Shown here: piece by piece, positions 25,854 to 34,845 of the stretch
Layout: the number at the start of each line of letters is the position of its first letter
Numbering within the stretch: position 1 is the first letter of the stretch
DNA from: an uncultured Bacilli bacterium
GTDB lineage: Bacteria; Bacillota_I; Bacilli_A; RF39; UBA660
Direction: 5' to 3'
Assembly: GCA_947632275.1 (NCBI GenBank)
Contig: CANROR010000003.1
Location: 1 to 34,845, forward strand
DNA: 34,845 bases
Translations under genes and position numbers: made by a program
Notes under the pieces: model-generated
Told to the model about the DNA's origin: nothing
Database searches by the model: none
Seen by the model: the letters and a program-made list of their open reading frames with translations, nothing else

Positions 25854-26925
25854 ATTATTTACCATTATTATTACTAATTATAATCAAGAAAAATATATTT
25901 TTGATGCCATAAATTCTGTATTAGAACAAACTTATTCAAATATTGAGTTAATAATTACGGATGATTGTTCTAAAAAATTTGACCAAGCTAAAATCACTAG
26001 ATATATTGAAGAAAATTCTAATATTAATTTTGAATTTGTGGTTAATGAAGAAAACTTAGGGACAGTAAAAACTTTAAATAAAGCATTAAAAAGAGTTAAA
26101 GGAGAATTTTTTTTATTTTTTGCTGCGGATGATGAATTACAAAATAAAAATGTTGTTAATAACTTCATTAAGGCATTTAAAAAGAATAAGAATGACATAA
26201 TTTCATCGATTTGTCTTTTATGTGATAATAAAATGGAACAAATAATTGATAAATTTCCACATAAAAAAAATATTGAAAAATTTAATCAAAAATCGGCTTT
26301 GAAACAAAATAGAATGCTAAAATTAGGCCCAATCTTTGCTCCTGGAGCTACGGCATATAGATCGAATATTATGAAAAAAATTAATTATTTAGACGAAAAT
26401 TATTTTTTAATAGAAGACTGGCCGACATTTTTAAAATTGACTAGATTAAAAAATAAAATTTATATTGCTAATTTTATTAGCATGAAACATCGGGGTGGCG
26501 GTGTAAGCGAAGAAATGAAATTGGCTAAAGAAACGATTATAAAGATTTTAAAAGATACTGATCGAACATATCGTAAAGAAGTATTTATTTCTTTCAAAAA
26601 ATTAAGTTTAGAAGAAAAATTACAAATTTTAGATCGCTATCAAAGATTTAGTTACGCATATGGTTTTAAATATTGGCCAATTTATTTTAAATATTATTCA
26701 TTAATTTTTACTAATTTAGATGTATTATTACATAAATTATCTTATAGTAAAACAGTAGTTTTTAAAATATTTTTACCCATTGTTTCATGTATGTTAGCCG
26801 GAATTTTATTCTTATTATTAAATAATGTTTATATCTTGATATTTGGAAGCGTTTTAATTTATTTATTTTTAAGAGTTATAATTAGTCAAATTTTTTATAG
26901 GAGGATAAGAAATGAAAAAAAATAA
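25843..26925 (+). CDS. Glycosyltransferase family 2, tandem paralog of the preceding gene
   Basis: MKNELFTIIITNYNQEKYIFDAINSVLEQTYSNIELIITDDCS; AADDEL; FLIEDWPTFLKLTR. Confidence 0.87.
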   Translation: MKNELFTIIITNYNQEKYIFDAINSVLEQTYSNIELIITDDCSKKFDQAKITRYIEENSNINFEFVVNEENLGTVKTLNKALKRVKGEFFLFFAADDELQNKNVVNNFIKAFKKNKNDIISSICLLCDNKMEQIIDKFPHKKNIEKFNQKSALKQNRMLKLGPIFAPGATAYRSNIMKKINYLDENYFLIEDWPTFLKLTRLKNKIYIANFISMKHRGGGVSEEMKLAKETIIKILKDTDRTYRKEVFISFKKLSLEEKLQILDRYQRFSYAYGFKYWPIYFKYYSLIFTNLDVLLHKLSYSKTVVFKIFLPIVSCMLAGILFLLLNNVYILIFGSVLIYLFLRVIISQIFYRRIRNEKK

Positions 26926-28003
26926 TCAAAAAATAATACCAATTATGTTTTGCTTTGATAAAAACTATGTTATTCCTGCATCGGTTGCTTTTTATTCTTT
27001 ATTAGAGCATGCCGATAAGACTTATTATTATAAATTTTATGTATTAAATAGTGATATATCAAAAGAACAACAAAAAAAATTAAAAGAAACTTTAAAAGAA
27101 TTTGAAAAAAATTATGACATTACGTATATTGATATGAAAAATAAATTTGAAGATGTTTGGGAAAATCTTAAATCTAAAGTTCATTTTTCTAAAGAAGTAT
27201 TGTATAAGTTGTTGATGTCTAGTATTTTTCCACAATATGATAAAATGATAGTTACTGATGTTGACGTAGTTTTTTTAGATGATATTTCGAAAAGTTATTT
27301 TGCTTTTGAACCTAATGAAGACTATTATGTAGCTGGAGTAAAATCAATTGGCGTTTTGAAGCAATTTAACACTGTTTATGACGGAAAATTTTCGCCGGAA
27401 ATGGTTAAAAAGTTAAGTAATGTTTGTGGCGGTTACTTGGTTTTTAATTTAAAGAAAATAAGAGAAGATAACATGGAAGAAAAATTTGTTAAATTTTTAA
27501 AAGAAAACGTTGATAATCTTATTTATTTGGAACAAGACGTTATAAATGCTTGTTGTTATGGCAAAATAAAATATTTACCGCTTAGCTATGTTACTTGCAC
27601 TTACATGTGGACTTTATATGGCTCTAAAGAAGAAATGGAAAGAGATGAAACATATTCATATAAAGAATTAACATATGCGATGAATCACCCAATTCAACTT
27701 CATTATGCTTCGACGGAAAAGCCTTGGAAATATGTGGATTGTGTAAAATCAGAAGTATGGTTTAGTTATATTGTTAAAACGGCATTTTTGCGCGACTTTC
27801 TTGAACAATTGCCGCATATGATAGTACTTCCAACAAAAGATGCTAATTCTAGCAATGGTGAAAATAATAATTCGAACGTAGTAAAACCTTCAAAAATAAA
27901 ACGGATTTTAAAATATATAAAAAATAATCCATTCTTTTTCTTAAAAAAGGAATTTTATCAAAAACTTATTAACAAAATAAAATGGAAACTAAGAAGAAAA
28001 TAA
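26912..28003 (+). CDS. Glycosyltransferase family 8
   Basis: IPIMFCFDKNYVIPASVAFYSLLEH; MIVTDVDVVFLDDI (DxD); GGYLVFNLKKIRE; LEQDVINACCYG; LHYASTEKPWKY. Confidence 0.88.
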   Translation: MKKNNQKIIPIMFCFDKNYVIPASVAFYSLLEHADKTYYYKFYVLNSDISKEQQKKLKETLKEFEKNYDITYIDMKNKFEDVWENLKSKVHFSKEVLYKLLMSSIFPQYDKMIVTDVDVVFLDDISKSYFAFEPNEDYYVAGVKSIGVLKQFNTVYDGKFSPEMVKKLSNVCGGYLVFNLKKIREDNMEEKFVKFLKENVDNLIYLEQDVINACCYGKIKYLPLSYVTCTYMWTLYGSKEEMERDETYSYKELTYAMNHPIQLHYASTEKPWKYVDCVKSEVWFSYIVKTAFLRDFLEQLPHMIVLPTKDANSSNGENNNSNVVKPSKIKRILKYIKNNPFFFLKKEFYQKLINKIKWKLRRK

Positions 28004-28055
28004 TATACTTTTTAGTTTTTTTTTGTTATACTTTTATTAGATAGTGGAGGTTATA

Positions 28056-29006
28056 ATGCTTAAGAATTGCAAATTAGTAGAATTTCATAATTTTAAAGAC
28101 GATCGCGGAAATTTGGTAGCTATTGAAAATCCCAAAAACTTAGATTTTCCTATTAATAGAATCTATTATATATATGGTGTAGACAGTGATGCAGAAAGAG
28201 GATTTCATTCTCACAAAATATTACATCAAGTTTTAATAGTTGTATCGGGAAGTGTTAAAATTAGAATTAGTACTAATAACGAAGAAGAAACTGTACTTTT
28301 GGATGACCCATCTAAAGGATTATATATTGGGCCAATGATCTGGCGAGAAATGTATGATTTTTCCAAAGATGCAGTGCTTTTAGTTTTAGCTAGCGAAAAA
28401 TATGACGAAAGTGACTATATTCGCGATAAGGATGAATATTTAAAATTAGCCAGTGAATATTTTTCTAATAATGATAAAGATATAGTAATGCATAGTAAAA
28501 ATTTTAAAATGAAATACGTAACATTAGGCGATGCAGATTTTATTTTGAAACTTCGAACTAATGAAACACTTGGTCAGTATATATCACCAACTGATAATTC
28601 ATTATATAAACAAATTAGTTGGTTAAATGAGTATAAAAAAAGAGAGCGTGAAAAAAAAGAATTTTATTTTAAAACTTATAACGATAATGAAGATATTGGC
28701 TTTTTTAGATTATATAATATAGATTATAATAAAAAAGAATTAACATTTGGTAGCTTTATCTTTAAAGAAAACAAACCTAAATATGCAGCAATTGAATCTA
28801 TAATCGTAGCCATGGAAATTGCTTTTAAAAAATTGCAAGTGCAAAAAGTATATTTAGATGTAAGAGTTAAAAATATTAAAGCTAAAAATTTTTATAATCG
28901 TTTTGGTTTTCAAAAAATAAACGAAGATGATTTAAATGAATATTATGAACTAACTAAAGATGAATATGACAAATTATATGAAGAAAAATATAAAGAATTT
29001 TTATAG
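28056..29006 (+). CDS. Fusion of a WxcM/FdtA/QdtA-type dTDP-4-oxo-6-deoxyhexose 3,4-ketoisomerase (cupin) with a C-terminal GNAT N-acetyltransferase
   Basis: FHNFKDDRGNLVAIENPKNLDFPINRIYYIYGVDSDAERGFHSHKILHQVLIVVSGSVKI (FdtA cupin); then KYVTLGDADFILKLRTNE.. and VYLDVRVKNIKAKNFYNRFGFQKI (GNAT). Start ATG 28056 after SD gtggagg; track start 28044 is immediately upstream of that SD. Confidence 0.87.
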   Translation: MLKNCKLVEFHNFKDDRGNLVAIENPKNLDFPINRIYYIYGVDSDAERGFHSHKILHQVLIVVSGSVKIRISTNNEEETVLLDDPSKGLYIGPMIWREMYDFSKDAVLLVLASEKYDESDYIRDKDEYLKLASEYFSNNDKDIVMHSKNFKMKYVTLGDADFILKLRTNETLGQYISPTDNSLYKQISWLNEYKKREREKKEFYFKTYNDNEDIGFFRLYNIDYNKKELTFGSFIFKENKPKYAAIESIIVAMEIAFKKLQVQKVYLDVRVKNIKAKNFYNRFGFQKINEDDLNEYYELTKDEYDKLYEEKYKEFL

Positions 29007-29018
29007 GAGGAAGGAAAA

Positions 29019-30104
29019 ATGAAAATACCATTTGCGACAGTTGTGCCAATGCACAAAGAAATCGAAGAAGAATTAAAGGGGGCAATTAATAAGGTTATCG
29101 ATGATGGCCTATTTATTGGTGGTGATCCAGTAAAGAAATTTGAAGAAGATTTTGCTCAATATTTAGGAGTAAACTATTGTGTCGGTGTAGGGAATGGACT
29201 TGAAGGTATTCTTTTAGCTCTTGAAGCTATGGGAGTTCAAGCTGGTGATGAAGTAATTGTGCCATCACATACATTTATTGCTACTACACTTCCTATTTCG
29301 AGATTAGGGGCTAAAATCGTTTTTGTGGAACCTGATGAATTTTATACGATTGATGTTAATAAAATAGAAGAAAAAATCACGGACAAAACGAAAGCCATAA
29401 TTGTAGTTCATTTATATGGTCAATGTGCTAATATGGAACCAATAATGGAAATAGCGCATCGGCATAATATAAAAGTATTAGAAGATGCGGCTCAAGCTCA
29501 TGGGGCAACTTATAAAGGCAGAAAAGCAGGTTCTTTAGGAGATGTCGCCGAATTTAGTTTTTATCCGGGCAAAAATTTAGGTTGCTTAGGTGATGGTGGT
29601 TGTGTTGTTACCAATGATCAAGAAATTGCCGATAAAGTAAGAGCTTTGGGAAATTATGGTTCTTTTATCAAATATAAACATATTTATAAAGGCTATAATT
29701 CCAGATTAGATACCATGCAAGCGGCGGCTTTGGATGTAAAATTAAAATATCTAGATAAATGGAATAAAAGAAGACAAGAAGTGGCGACAAGATATATAAA
29801 TGAAATTAAAAATCCTAAGGTTATTTTACCAAAAGTAAGAGAAGACAATACGCATGTATGGCATGTTTTTGTTGTAAGAGTAGAAAATAGAGAAGAATTT
29901 ATGAAATATTTAGAAGATAAAGGTATTCAAACATTGATTCATTATCCAACGGCTATTCATAAACAAGAAGCATATAAGGAATTAAATAATGAAGTTTATC
30001 CTTTAGCTGAAAAATATGCCAAAGAAGTTGTTAGCTTGCCAATGTATTATGGCTTAACAGAAGAAGAGGTAAGTTACGTTATTGATGCCATTAATAATTA
30101 TTAG
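29019..30104 (+). CDS. DegT/DnrJ/EryC1-family PLP-dependent sugar aminotransferase (FdtB/QdtB-like)
   Basis: [85 protein letters not shown]. Confidence 0.92.
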   Translation: MKIPFATVVPMHKEIEEELKGAINKVIDDGLFIGGDPVKKFEEDFAQYLGVNYCVGVGNGLEGILLALEAMGVQAGDEVIVPSHTFIATTLPISRLGAKIVFVEPDEFYTIDVNKIEEKITDKTKAIIVVHLYGQCANMEPIMEIAHRHNIKVLEDAAQAHGATYKGRKAGSLGDVAEFSFYPGKNLGCLGDGGCVVTNDQEIADKVRALGNYGSFIKYKHIYKGYNSRLDTMQAAALDVKLKYLDKWNKRRQEVATRYINEIKNPKVILPKVREDNTHVWHVFVVRVENREEFMKYLEDKGIQTLIHYPTAIHKQEAYKELNNEVYPLAEKYAKEVVSLPMYYGLTEEEVSYVIDAINNY

Positions 30105-30119
30105 GAGGTTTTAAGGTTT

Positions 30120-30992
30120 ATGAAAGGAATTATTCTTGCCGGTGGTAAAGGAACAAGACTTTATCCGATGACGAAAGTTGTTTCCAAGCAACTTTTACCG
30201 CTTTATGATAAACCCATGATTTATTATCCCTTATCAATTTTAATGCTTGCGAGCATTCGGGATATTTTAATTATTTCCACTCCAAAAGATTTACCCCTTT
30301 ATATCGAACTTTTAGGTGATGGTTCTAATTATGGGATAAATTTAAGTTATAAAGTTCAAGAAGAACCAAAGGGTTTAGCGGAAGCATTTATTTTAGGAGA
30401 AGAATTCATTGGCAAAGATTCCGTTTGTTTAATTTTAGGTGATAATGTTTTCTATGGGCAAGGAATGACTAAACTTCTTCGCGAAGCCGAAAATAATAAT
30501 ACGGGAGCAACTATTTTTGGTTTTCCAGTTAAAAATCCTGAAGAATTTGGTGTAGTTAATTTTGATGAAAATAGAAACGTTACAAGTATTGAAGAAAAAC
30601 CGAAAAATCCTAAATCTAATTATGCCGTGCCTGGTTTATATTTTTATGATAATAATGTAGTTGAAATTGCCAAAAATATTAAACCATCGGCGCGTGGAGA
30701 ATTAGAAATTACTAGTGTAAATAATGAATATTTAAAACAAGGTAAATTAAAAGTTGAACTCATGAATAGAGGTATTGCATGGCTAGATACAGGAACAACT
30801 CATAATATGTTGAAAGCTGCCAGTTTTATTCAAGAAATTCAAGATATGCAAGGATTATATATTGCATCTTTAGAAGAAATTGCTTGGCGGCGAGGTTTTA
30901 TTGATGATGCTAAATTAAAGGAATTAGGTAACGATTTAATCCAAACGGATTATGGTAAATATTTATTATCTTTATTAGAAAGGAAAGATTGA
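30120..30992 (+). CDS. rmlA: Glucose-1-phosphate thymidylyltransferase
   Basis: [84 protein letters not shown]. Confidence 0.95.
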   Translation: MKGIILAGGKGTRLYPMTKVVSKQLLPLYDKPMIYYPLSILMLASIRDILIISTPKDLPLYIELLGDGSNYGINLSYKVQEEPKGLAEAFILGEEFIGKDSVCLILGDNVFYGQGMTKLLREAENNNTGATIFGFPVKNPEEFGVVNFDENRNVTSIEEKPKNPKSNYAVPGLYFYDNNVVEIAKNIKPSARGELEITSVNNEYLKQGKLKVELMNRGIAWLDTGTTHNMLKAASFIQEIQDMQGLYIASLEEIAWRRGFIDDAKLKELGNDLIQTDYGKYLLSLLERKD

Positions 30993-31999
30993 AAATGAAA
31001 TTTTTAGTTACTGGTGGGGCTGGGTTTATTGGTTCAAATTATTTACATTATGTTGTAAATAAATATCCGGAAGATTATTTTGTTTGTTTAGATGCTTTAA
31101 CTTATGCCGGAAATTACAATAATATTAAAAGTTTAGAAGGAAAAGAAAATTATAAATTTGTTAAAGGTGATATTCGCGATAACAAATTTATTGATCAACT
31201 TTTTAATGACGAAAAATTTGATATTGTAATTAATTTTGCGGCCGAATCGCATGTGGATAATTCAATCAAGAATCCTAATCTTTTTGCGGATACCAATGTG
31301 TTAGGAACAATGACTTTGCTTAATGCATCTAAAAAATATAATGTTAAAAGATATCATCAAGTATCAACTGACGAAGTATATGGTGACCTGCCTTTAGATC
31401 GCCCGGATTTAAAATTTAAAGAAACCACCCCAATTCATACATCAAGCCCTTATTCGGCATCAAAAGCCGGAGCTGATTTACAAGTTTTAGCGTATGCTCG
31501 AACTTTTGGCATACCTGTTACTATTTCAAGATGCTCCAATAACTATGGCCCTTATCAATTTCCAGAAAAATTAATTCCAGTTGTTATATCCAAAGCTTTA
31601 AATAATGAAGCTATTCCGGTTTACGGTAAAGGCGAAAATGTTCGGGATTGGATTCATGTTCATGATCACAATGTGGGCGTTGATTTAATTGTCCGAAATG
31701 GTCGAGTAGGTGAAATATATAACTTAGGAGGCCATTCAGAAAAATCAAATTTAGATGTTGTTAAAACAATTTTAAAACATTTAGAAAAAGATGAATCTTT
31801 AATTAGTTTTGTAACAGATCGACCTGGTCATGATTTAAGATATGCGATTGATTCCACGAAAGTTGAAGAAGAACTAGGTTGGACGCGTACTTATAATTTT
31901 GATGAAGGTATCAAAGAAACCATTGATTGGTATGTTAATAATCAAGAATGGATTGAAGAAATAAAAACAGGAAAATATAAGGAAGCATATAAAGGATAA
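30989..31999 (+). CDS. rmlB: dTDP-glucose 4,6-dehydratase
   Basis: [61 protein letters not shown]. Confidence 0.95.
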   Translation: MKMKFLVTGGAGFIGSNYLHYVVNKYPEDYFVCLDALTYAGNYNNIKSLEGKENYKFVKGDIRDNKFIDQLFNDEKFDIVINFAAESHVDNSIKNPNLFADTNVLGTMTLLNASKKYNVKRYHQVSTDEVYGDLPLDRPDLKFKETTPIHTSSPYSASKAGADLQVLAYARTFGIPVTISRCSNNYGPYQFPEKLIPVVISKALNNEAIPVYGKGENVRDWIHVHDHNVGVDLIVRNGRVGEIYNLGGHSEKSNLDVVKTILKHLEKDESLISFVTDRPGHDLRYAIDSTKVEEELGWTRTYNFDEGIKETIDWYVNNQEWIEEIKTGKYKEAYKG

Positions 32000-32016
32000 A
32001 ATTGGTTAAAACTATA

Positions 32017-32050
32017 AATAATATGAATTAAAATTCATATTATTTTTTTT
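32017..32050 (+). terminator. Rho-independent terminator after rmlB
   Basis: AATAATATGAAT (32017-32028) / ATTCATATTATT (32033-32044) followed by a T tract. Confidence 0.75.
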
Positions 32051-32099
32051 GTATTTTAGAAAAATAAAAATTTTTAAAATACAAAATTTTGAATTAGTC

Positions 32100-32128
32100 T
32101 TGCAAAAATATATATATATATATATAAT
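32100..32128 (+). promoter_or_regulatory. SigA-type promoter whose spacer is a (TA)n tract
   Basis: TTGCAA (32100-32105), 17 bp AAATATAT.., TATAAT (32123-32128); (TA)9 spans 32109-32126. Confidence 0.74.
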
Positions 32129-32152
32129 AAAAGGGAGAAAAAGAGGTACAAT

Positions 32153-33109
32153 ATGGAAAATTTATCAATTATTATTCCATGTTATAATGAAGAAAAAAAT
32201 ATAGAACTATTTTTTGAAAAATGTTTAGAAACTTTTAAAAAAGAAAAAATAGAATATATTTTTATAAATGATGGTAGTAAAGATCAAACATTAAATAAAA
32301 TTGAAAAATTAATTAAAAATAATAAAAAAGAAAATATTATTTGTTTAAATTTTTCGCGAAATTTTGGTAAAGAAGCGGCTATATATGCAGGATTGAAGGA
32401 AAGCTCTAGTAATTATGTAGCTATAATAGATGCGGATATGCAACAAAATCCTCAATATATTTTACAAATGAAAGATGTTTTAGATCAAAATAAAGAATAT
32501 GATGCTGTTGCATGTTATCAAGCAAAACGTAAAGAAAATAAATTTCTTTCTTTTTGTAAAAGTTGCTTTTATAAATTAATTAATAAAATTTGTGATACAA
32601 GATTTGAAAAAAATGCTTCGGATTTCCGATTATTAAAAAGAAATGTAGTTAATGCCATATTAGATATGCCTGAATACTATCGTTTTTCAAAAGGCTTATT
32701 TTCTTTTGTTGGCTTTAATACTTATTATATGCCTTATGAAGTGGAAAAAAGGATGTATGGTAAAAGTTCTTGGAATCTTACCTCTTTAGTAAAATATGCT
32801 TTTGATGGTATTATTAGTTTTTCTGTTTTTCCTTTAAAAATTTCAACGTTTATTGGCATAATTTCTTTTATTGCCGCTTTTGTTTATATGGCTATTATTG
32901 TTATTCAATGGTTTTTCATCGATGTTACTGTTTCCGGATATGCTACAATTGTTTGTTTAATTTTATTATTTGGAGGATTGCAAATGATATTTTTAGGCAT
33001 TTTAGGAGAATATATTGGTAGGACTTATATAGAGGCGAAAAATAGGCCAGTATATATAATAAAAGATAAATTAAATTATGATAATGTAAAAGAAAATGGT
33101 GAGAGGTAA
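32153..33109 (+). CDS. GtrB/DPM1-like polyprenyl-phosphate glycosyltransferase (GT2 with C-terminal TM pair)
   Basis: LSIIIPCYNEEKNIELFF, FINDGSKDQTL, NFSRNFGKEAAIYAGL, DADMQQNPQYI, KRMYGKSSWNL; C-terminal ILGEYIGRTYIEAKNRPVYII. Confidence 0.93.
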   Translation: MENLSIIIPCYNEEKNIELFFEKCLETFKKEKIEYIFINDGSKDQTLNKIEKLIKNNKKENIICLNFSRNFGKEAAIYAGLKESSSNYVAIIDADMQQNPQYILQMKDVLDQNKEYDAVACYQAKRKENKFLSFCKSCFYKLINKICDTRFEKNASDFRLLKRNVVNAILDMPEYYRFSKGLFSFVGFNTYYMPYEVEKRMYGKSSWNLTSLVKYAFDGIISFSVFPLKISTFIGIISFIAAFVYMAIIVIQWFFIDVTVSGYATIVCLILLFGGLQMIFLGILGEYIGRTYIEAKNRPVYIIKDKLNYDNVKENGER

Positions 33110-33110
33110 A

Positions 33111-34664
33111 ATGGCAAAAATAAAAGAATTTTGGAAAAATAATTTTAAAGAAATATTAACTACAATATTTGTATTTTTTATGTTTTTAATTTTATTTAGA
33201 ATAATTCCCATGATGTACGATGGTTGGGGAGCAAAGCTTTATTATTCTAAATTTGACGGTATTTTTCCTTATATAATAAATATTTTTACTTATTATTATA
33301 AATATCTAAATGGTAGAATTTCACAAAATATTTTATCTGGCTTTTTAGAATCTTTTAAGTCAGAATGGGTTTTAGATATATTTAATGCATTAATAATTGT
33401 GGGAATTTTTTTGTGTATTTACAAGATATTAAATTTAAAAGATAAAAAGAAAAAATTTTGCTTGGCATTTTTATTTTATATGAGTTTAATTTTATTAATT
33501 TCTCCTGATATGCGAATACAAGTTCTATTTTATGCGAATACTACTTATATTGTCCCAATATTTTTAGTGTTGCTATATTATTTGTTATATCAAAAATTAT
33601 TAAATAATGAATGTAAAAGCGATAACAAACAAATAGTTTATATGTCACTATTAGCCTTCGCTATTTGTACTTGGATAGAGCATATTGCGGTAGGATTTAC
33701 TATTGTTTTATTTGGCATGACCTTATATAAATTTTATAAAAAAGATCAAAGAAGATTTAAATTATTTTTTCCATTGGTAATGGCCATAATTGGCGTTTTA
33801 CTAATGTTTTTATCTCCTGGTTTAAGAGGAGGTAGAGTTTTATTAGATATTAATTTTTTAGAAAGATTAATTAAAAATATGTCATCATTTTATATTGATA
33901 TAATATCAAATAATATTTTTATAATTTTTATTTTAGCTTTGTTTGGAGTTATTATTTTTTCAAAGAATATAAAAGGAAAATTTGGCAATAAATTATTAGT
34001 ATTAAATTCCCTAGGACTTAGTATTTTAAGTTTGGCAAAACTAATAACTAATAATTTTAATATAAAAGTATTAAAAAATATTACTAATTTTATTTTTCCT
34101 ACTGATGTTAAAGATGCTAATTTAATAGTTATAATAATTGTTACTTTGCTTATTATTGTATTACTTTTAAATATAATTATAAATTCAAAAAATAAAAAAA
34201 TTTTATTTTATATTGCTTTTATAGTTTTATTAAGTATTGGTCCGATGTGTTTTTCACCTAATACGGGTCCAAGAATTTCTTCTGTTGGTTTTTTCGGCTT
34301 AGTAATTATTCTTACAATAATTTATTTGGAAAAATTTGATTTAAAATTAACAAAAAATTTAAAATTGTTAGCAATCATTTTAGTAATAATTTCTTGTGAT
34401 AAAACAATTCTTTTAGAAAGAAGAGTATATGAAGTTACAGAAAAAAGAGAGAGAATATTGAAAAATGTTGTAGCAATGCAAGAGTTAGGTTTATGGAATT
34501 ACGATAATTATGTATATTTGCCATTGTACGAAGAGGGAGATATTTTACATAGAGGCGATATGTCAAATGATAATTTCTATTTTGGGCAATTTATCTATGC
34601 ATATGGCATAAATGTTAATACCAAAATATATAAGCATGAAGAAATGGAAAATGAGGAATATTAA
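33111..34664 (+). CDS. Polytopic membrane protein, GtrC/DUF6056-like putative glycosyltransferase
   Basis: About ten hydrophobic segments; YYKYLNGRISQN early motif and WIEHIAVGF; located directly after the GtrB-like gene. Start 33111 (SD gagagg). Confidence 0.65.
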   Translation: MAKIKEFWKNNFKEILTTIFVFFMFLILFRIIPMMYDGWGAKLYYSKFDGIFPYIINIFTYYYKYLNGRISQNILSGFLESFKSEWVLDIFNALIIVGIFLCIYKILNLKDKKKKFCLAFLFYMSLILLISPDMRIQVLFYANTTYIVPIFLVLLYYLLYQKLLNNECKSDNKQIVYMSLLAFAICTWIEHIAVGFTIVLFGMTLYKFYKKDQRRFKLFFPLVMAIIGVLLMFLSPGLRGGRVLLDINFLERLIKNMSSFYIDIISNNIFIIFILALFGVIIFSKNIKGKFGNKLLVLNSLGLSILSLAKLITNNFNIKVLKNITNFIFPTDVKDANLIVIIIVTLLIIVLLLNIIINSKNKKILFYIAFIVLLSIGPMCFSPNTGPRISSVGFFGLVIILTIIYLEKFDLKLTKNLKLLAIILVIISCDKTILLERRVYEVTEKRERILKNVVAMQELGLWNYDNYVYLPLYEEGDILHRGDMSNDNFYFGQFIYAYGINVNTKIYKHEEMENEEY

Positions 34665-34845
34665 TTGAAAAATGGATTAGTGAAAAATGGAGCAATAGTC
34701 TTTGCTTTAACAACGTTAGGTAGTATTTTAAATTATTTATGTCAACTTTTTATGGGAAGGCTTTTTTCCGTCGAAAATTTCGGCGTAATTAATACGATAT
34801 TTTCTTTAGTGTTAATTGTAAGTGTGATTGGTAATACAGCTTTTA
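34665..34845 (+). CDS. Polysaccharide flippase (MATE/Wzx-like), 3' end outside window
   Basis: TTG start; MKNGLVKNGAIVFALTTLGSILNYLCQLFMGRLFSVENFGVINTIFSLVLIVSVIGNTAF resembles the N-terminus of oligosaccharide flippases; absent from the ORF track because it is truncated. Confidence 0.78.
   Translation, partial: MKNGLVKNGAIVFALTTLGSILNYLCQLFMGRLFSVENFGVINTIFSLVLIVSVIGNTAF

Noticed and set aside
2-34664. Recoded genetic code (TGA=Trp) as in Mollicutes
   Set aside because: Conserved proteins are full-length with Trp encoded by TGG, and TGA works as a natural stop (e.g. rmlA at 30990-30992, stp at 4761-4763).
1-34845. tRNA, rRNA, prophage, transposase or classical IS elements
   Set aside because: None recognised on either strand; no transposase, integrase or phage structural motifs in any ORF.

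Overview
AT-rich, low-GC Gram-positive (Firmicutes-type) chromosomal segment from an endospore-forming lineage, read with the standard bacterial code. Left to right: a 5'-truncated copper-type P1B ATPase; an XRE regulator; the housekeeping run rlmN-stp-prkC-rsgA-rpe; rpmB (L28) on the minus strand, missed by the ORF track; a gerA-type germinant receptor operon on the minus strand; a WecG/TagA glycosyltransferase; a DinJ/YafQ toxin-antitoxin pair plus an orphan DinJ-like antitoxin; spoIIGA-sigE; a DUF4143 ATPase gene with three 23-bp iterons upstream and a 53-bp direct repeat at each end; a decayed CotH-family pseudogene; a VTC-domain / DUF4956 / CotH-LTD operon; and a long surface-polysaccharide locus (acyltransferase, ABC-2 exporter, glycosyltransferases, a dTDP-3-acetamido-3,6-dideoxyhexose pathway, GtrB-like glycosyltransferase, membrane protein, truncated flippase). 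Main hunt results: (1) two promoters, at 17386-17414 and 32100-32128, whose -35/-10 spacers are (TA)n tracts at exactly 17 bp. This is the architecture of a slipped-strand phase-variable promoter, and they sit in front of the VTC/DUF4956/CotH operon and the GtrB/membrane protein/flippase operon. (2) A DUF4143 ATPase cassette between near-identical palindromic-terminator repeats, placed directly after sigE. (3) A VTC-DUF4956-CotH module beside a CotH pseudogene. All functional assignments come from reading motifs by eye; no database search was run.
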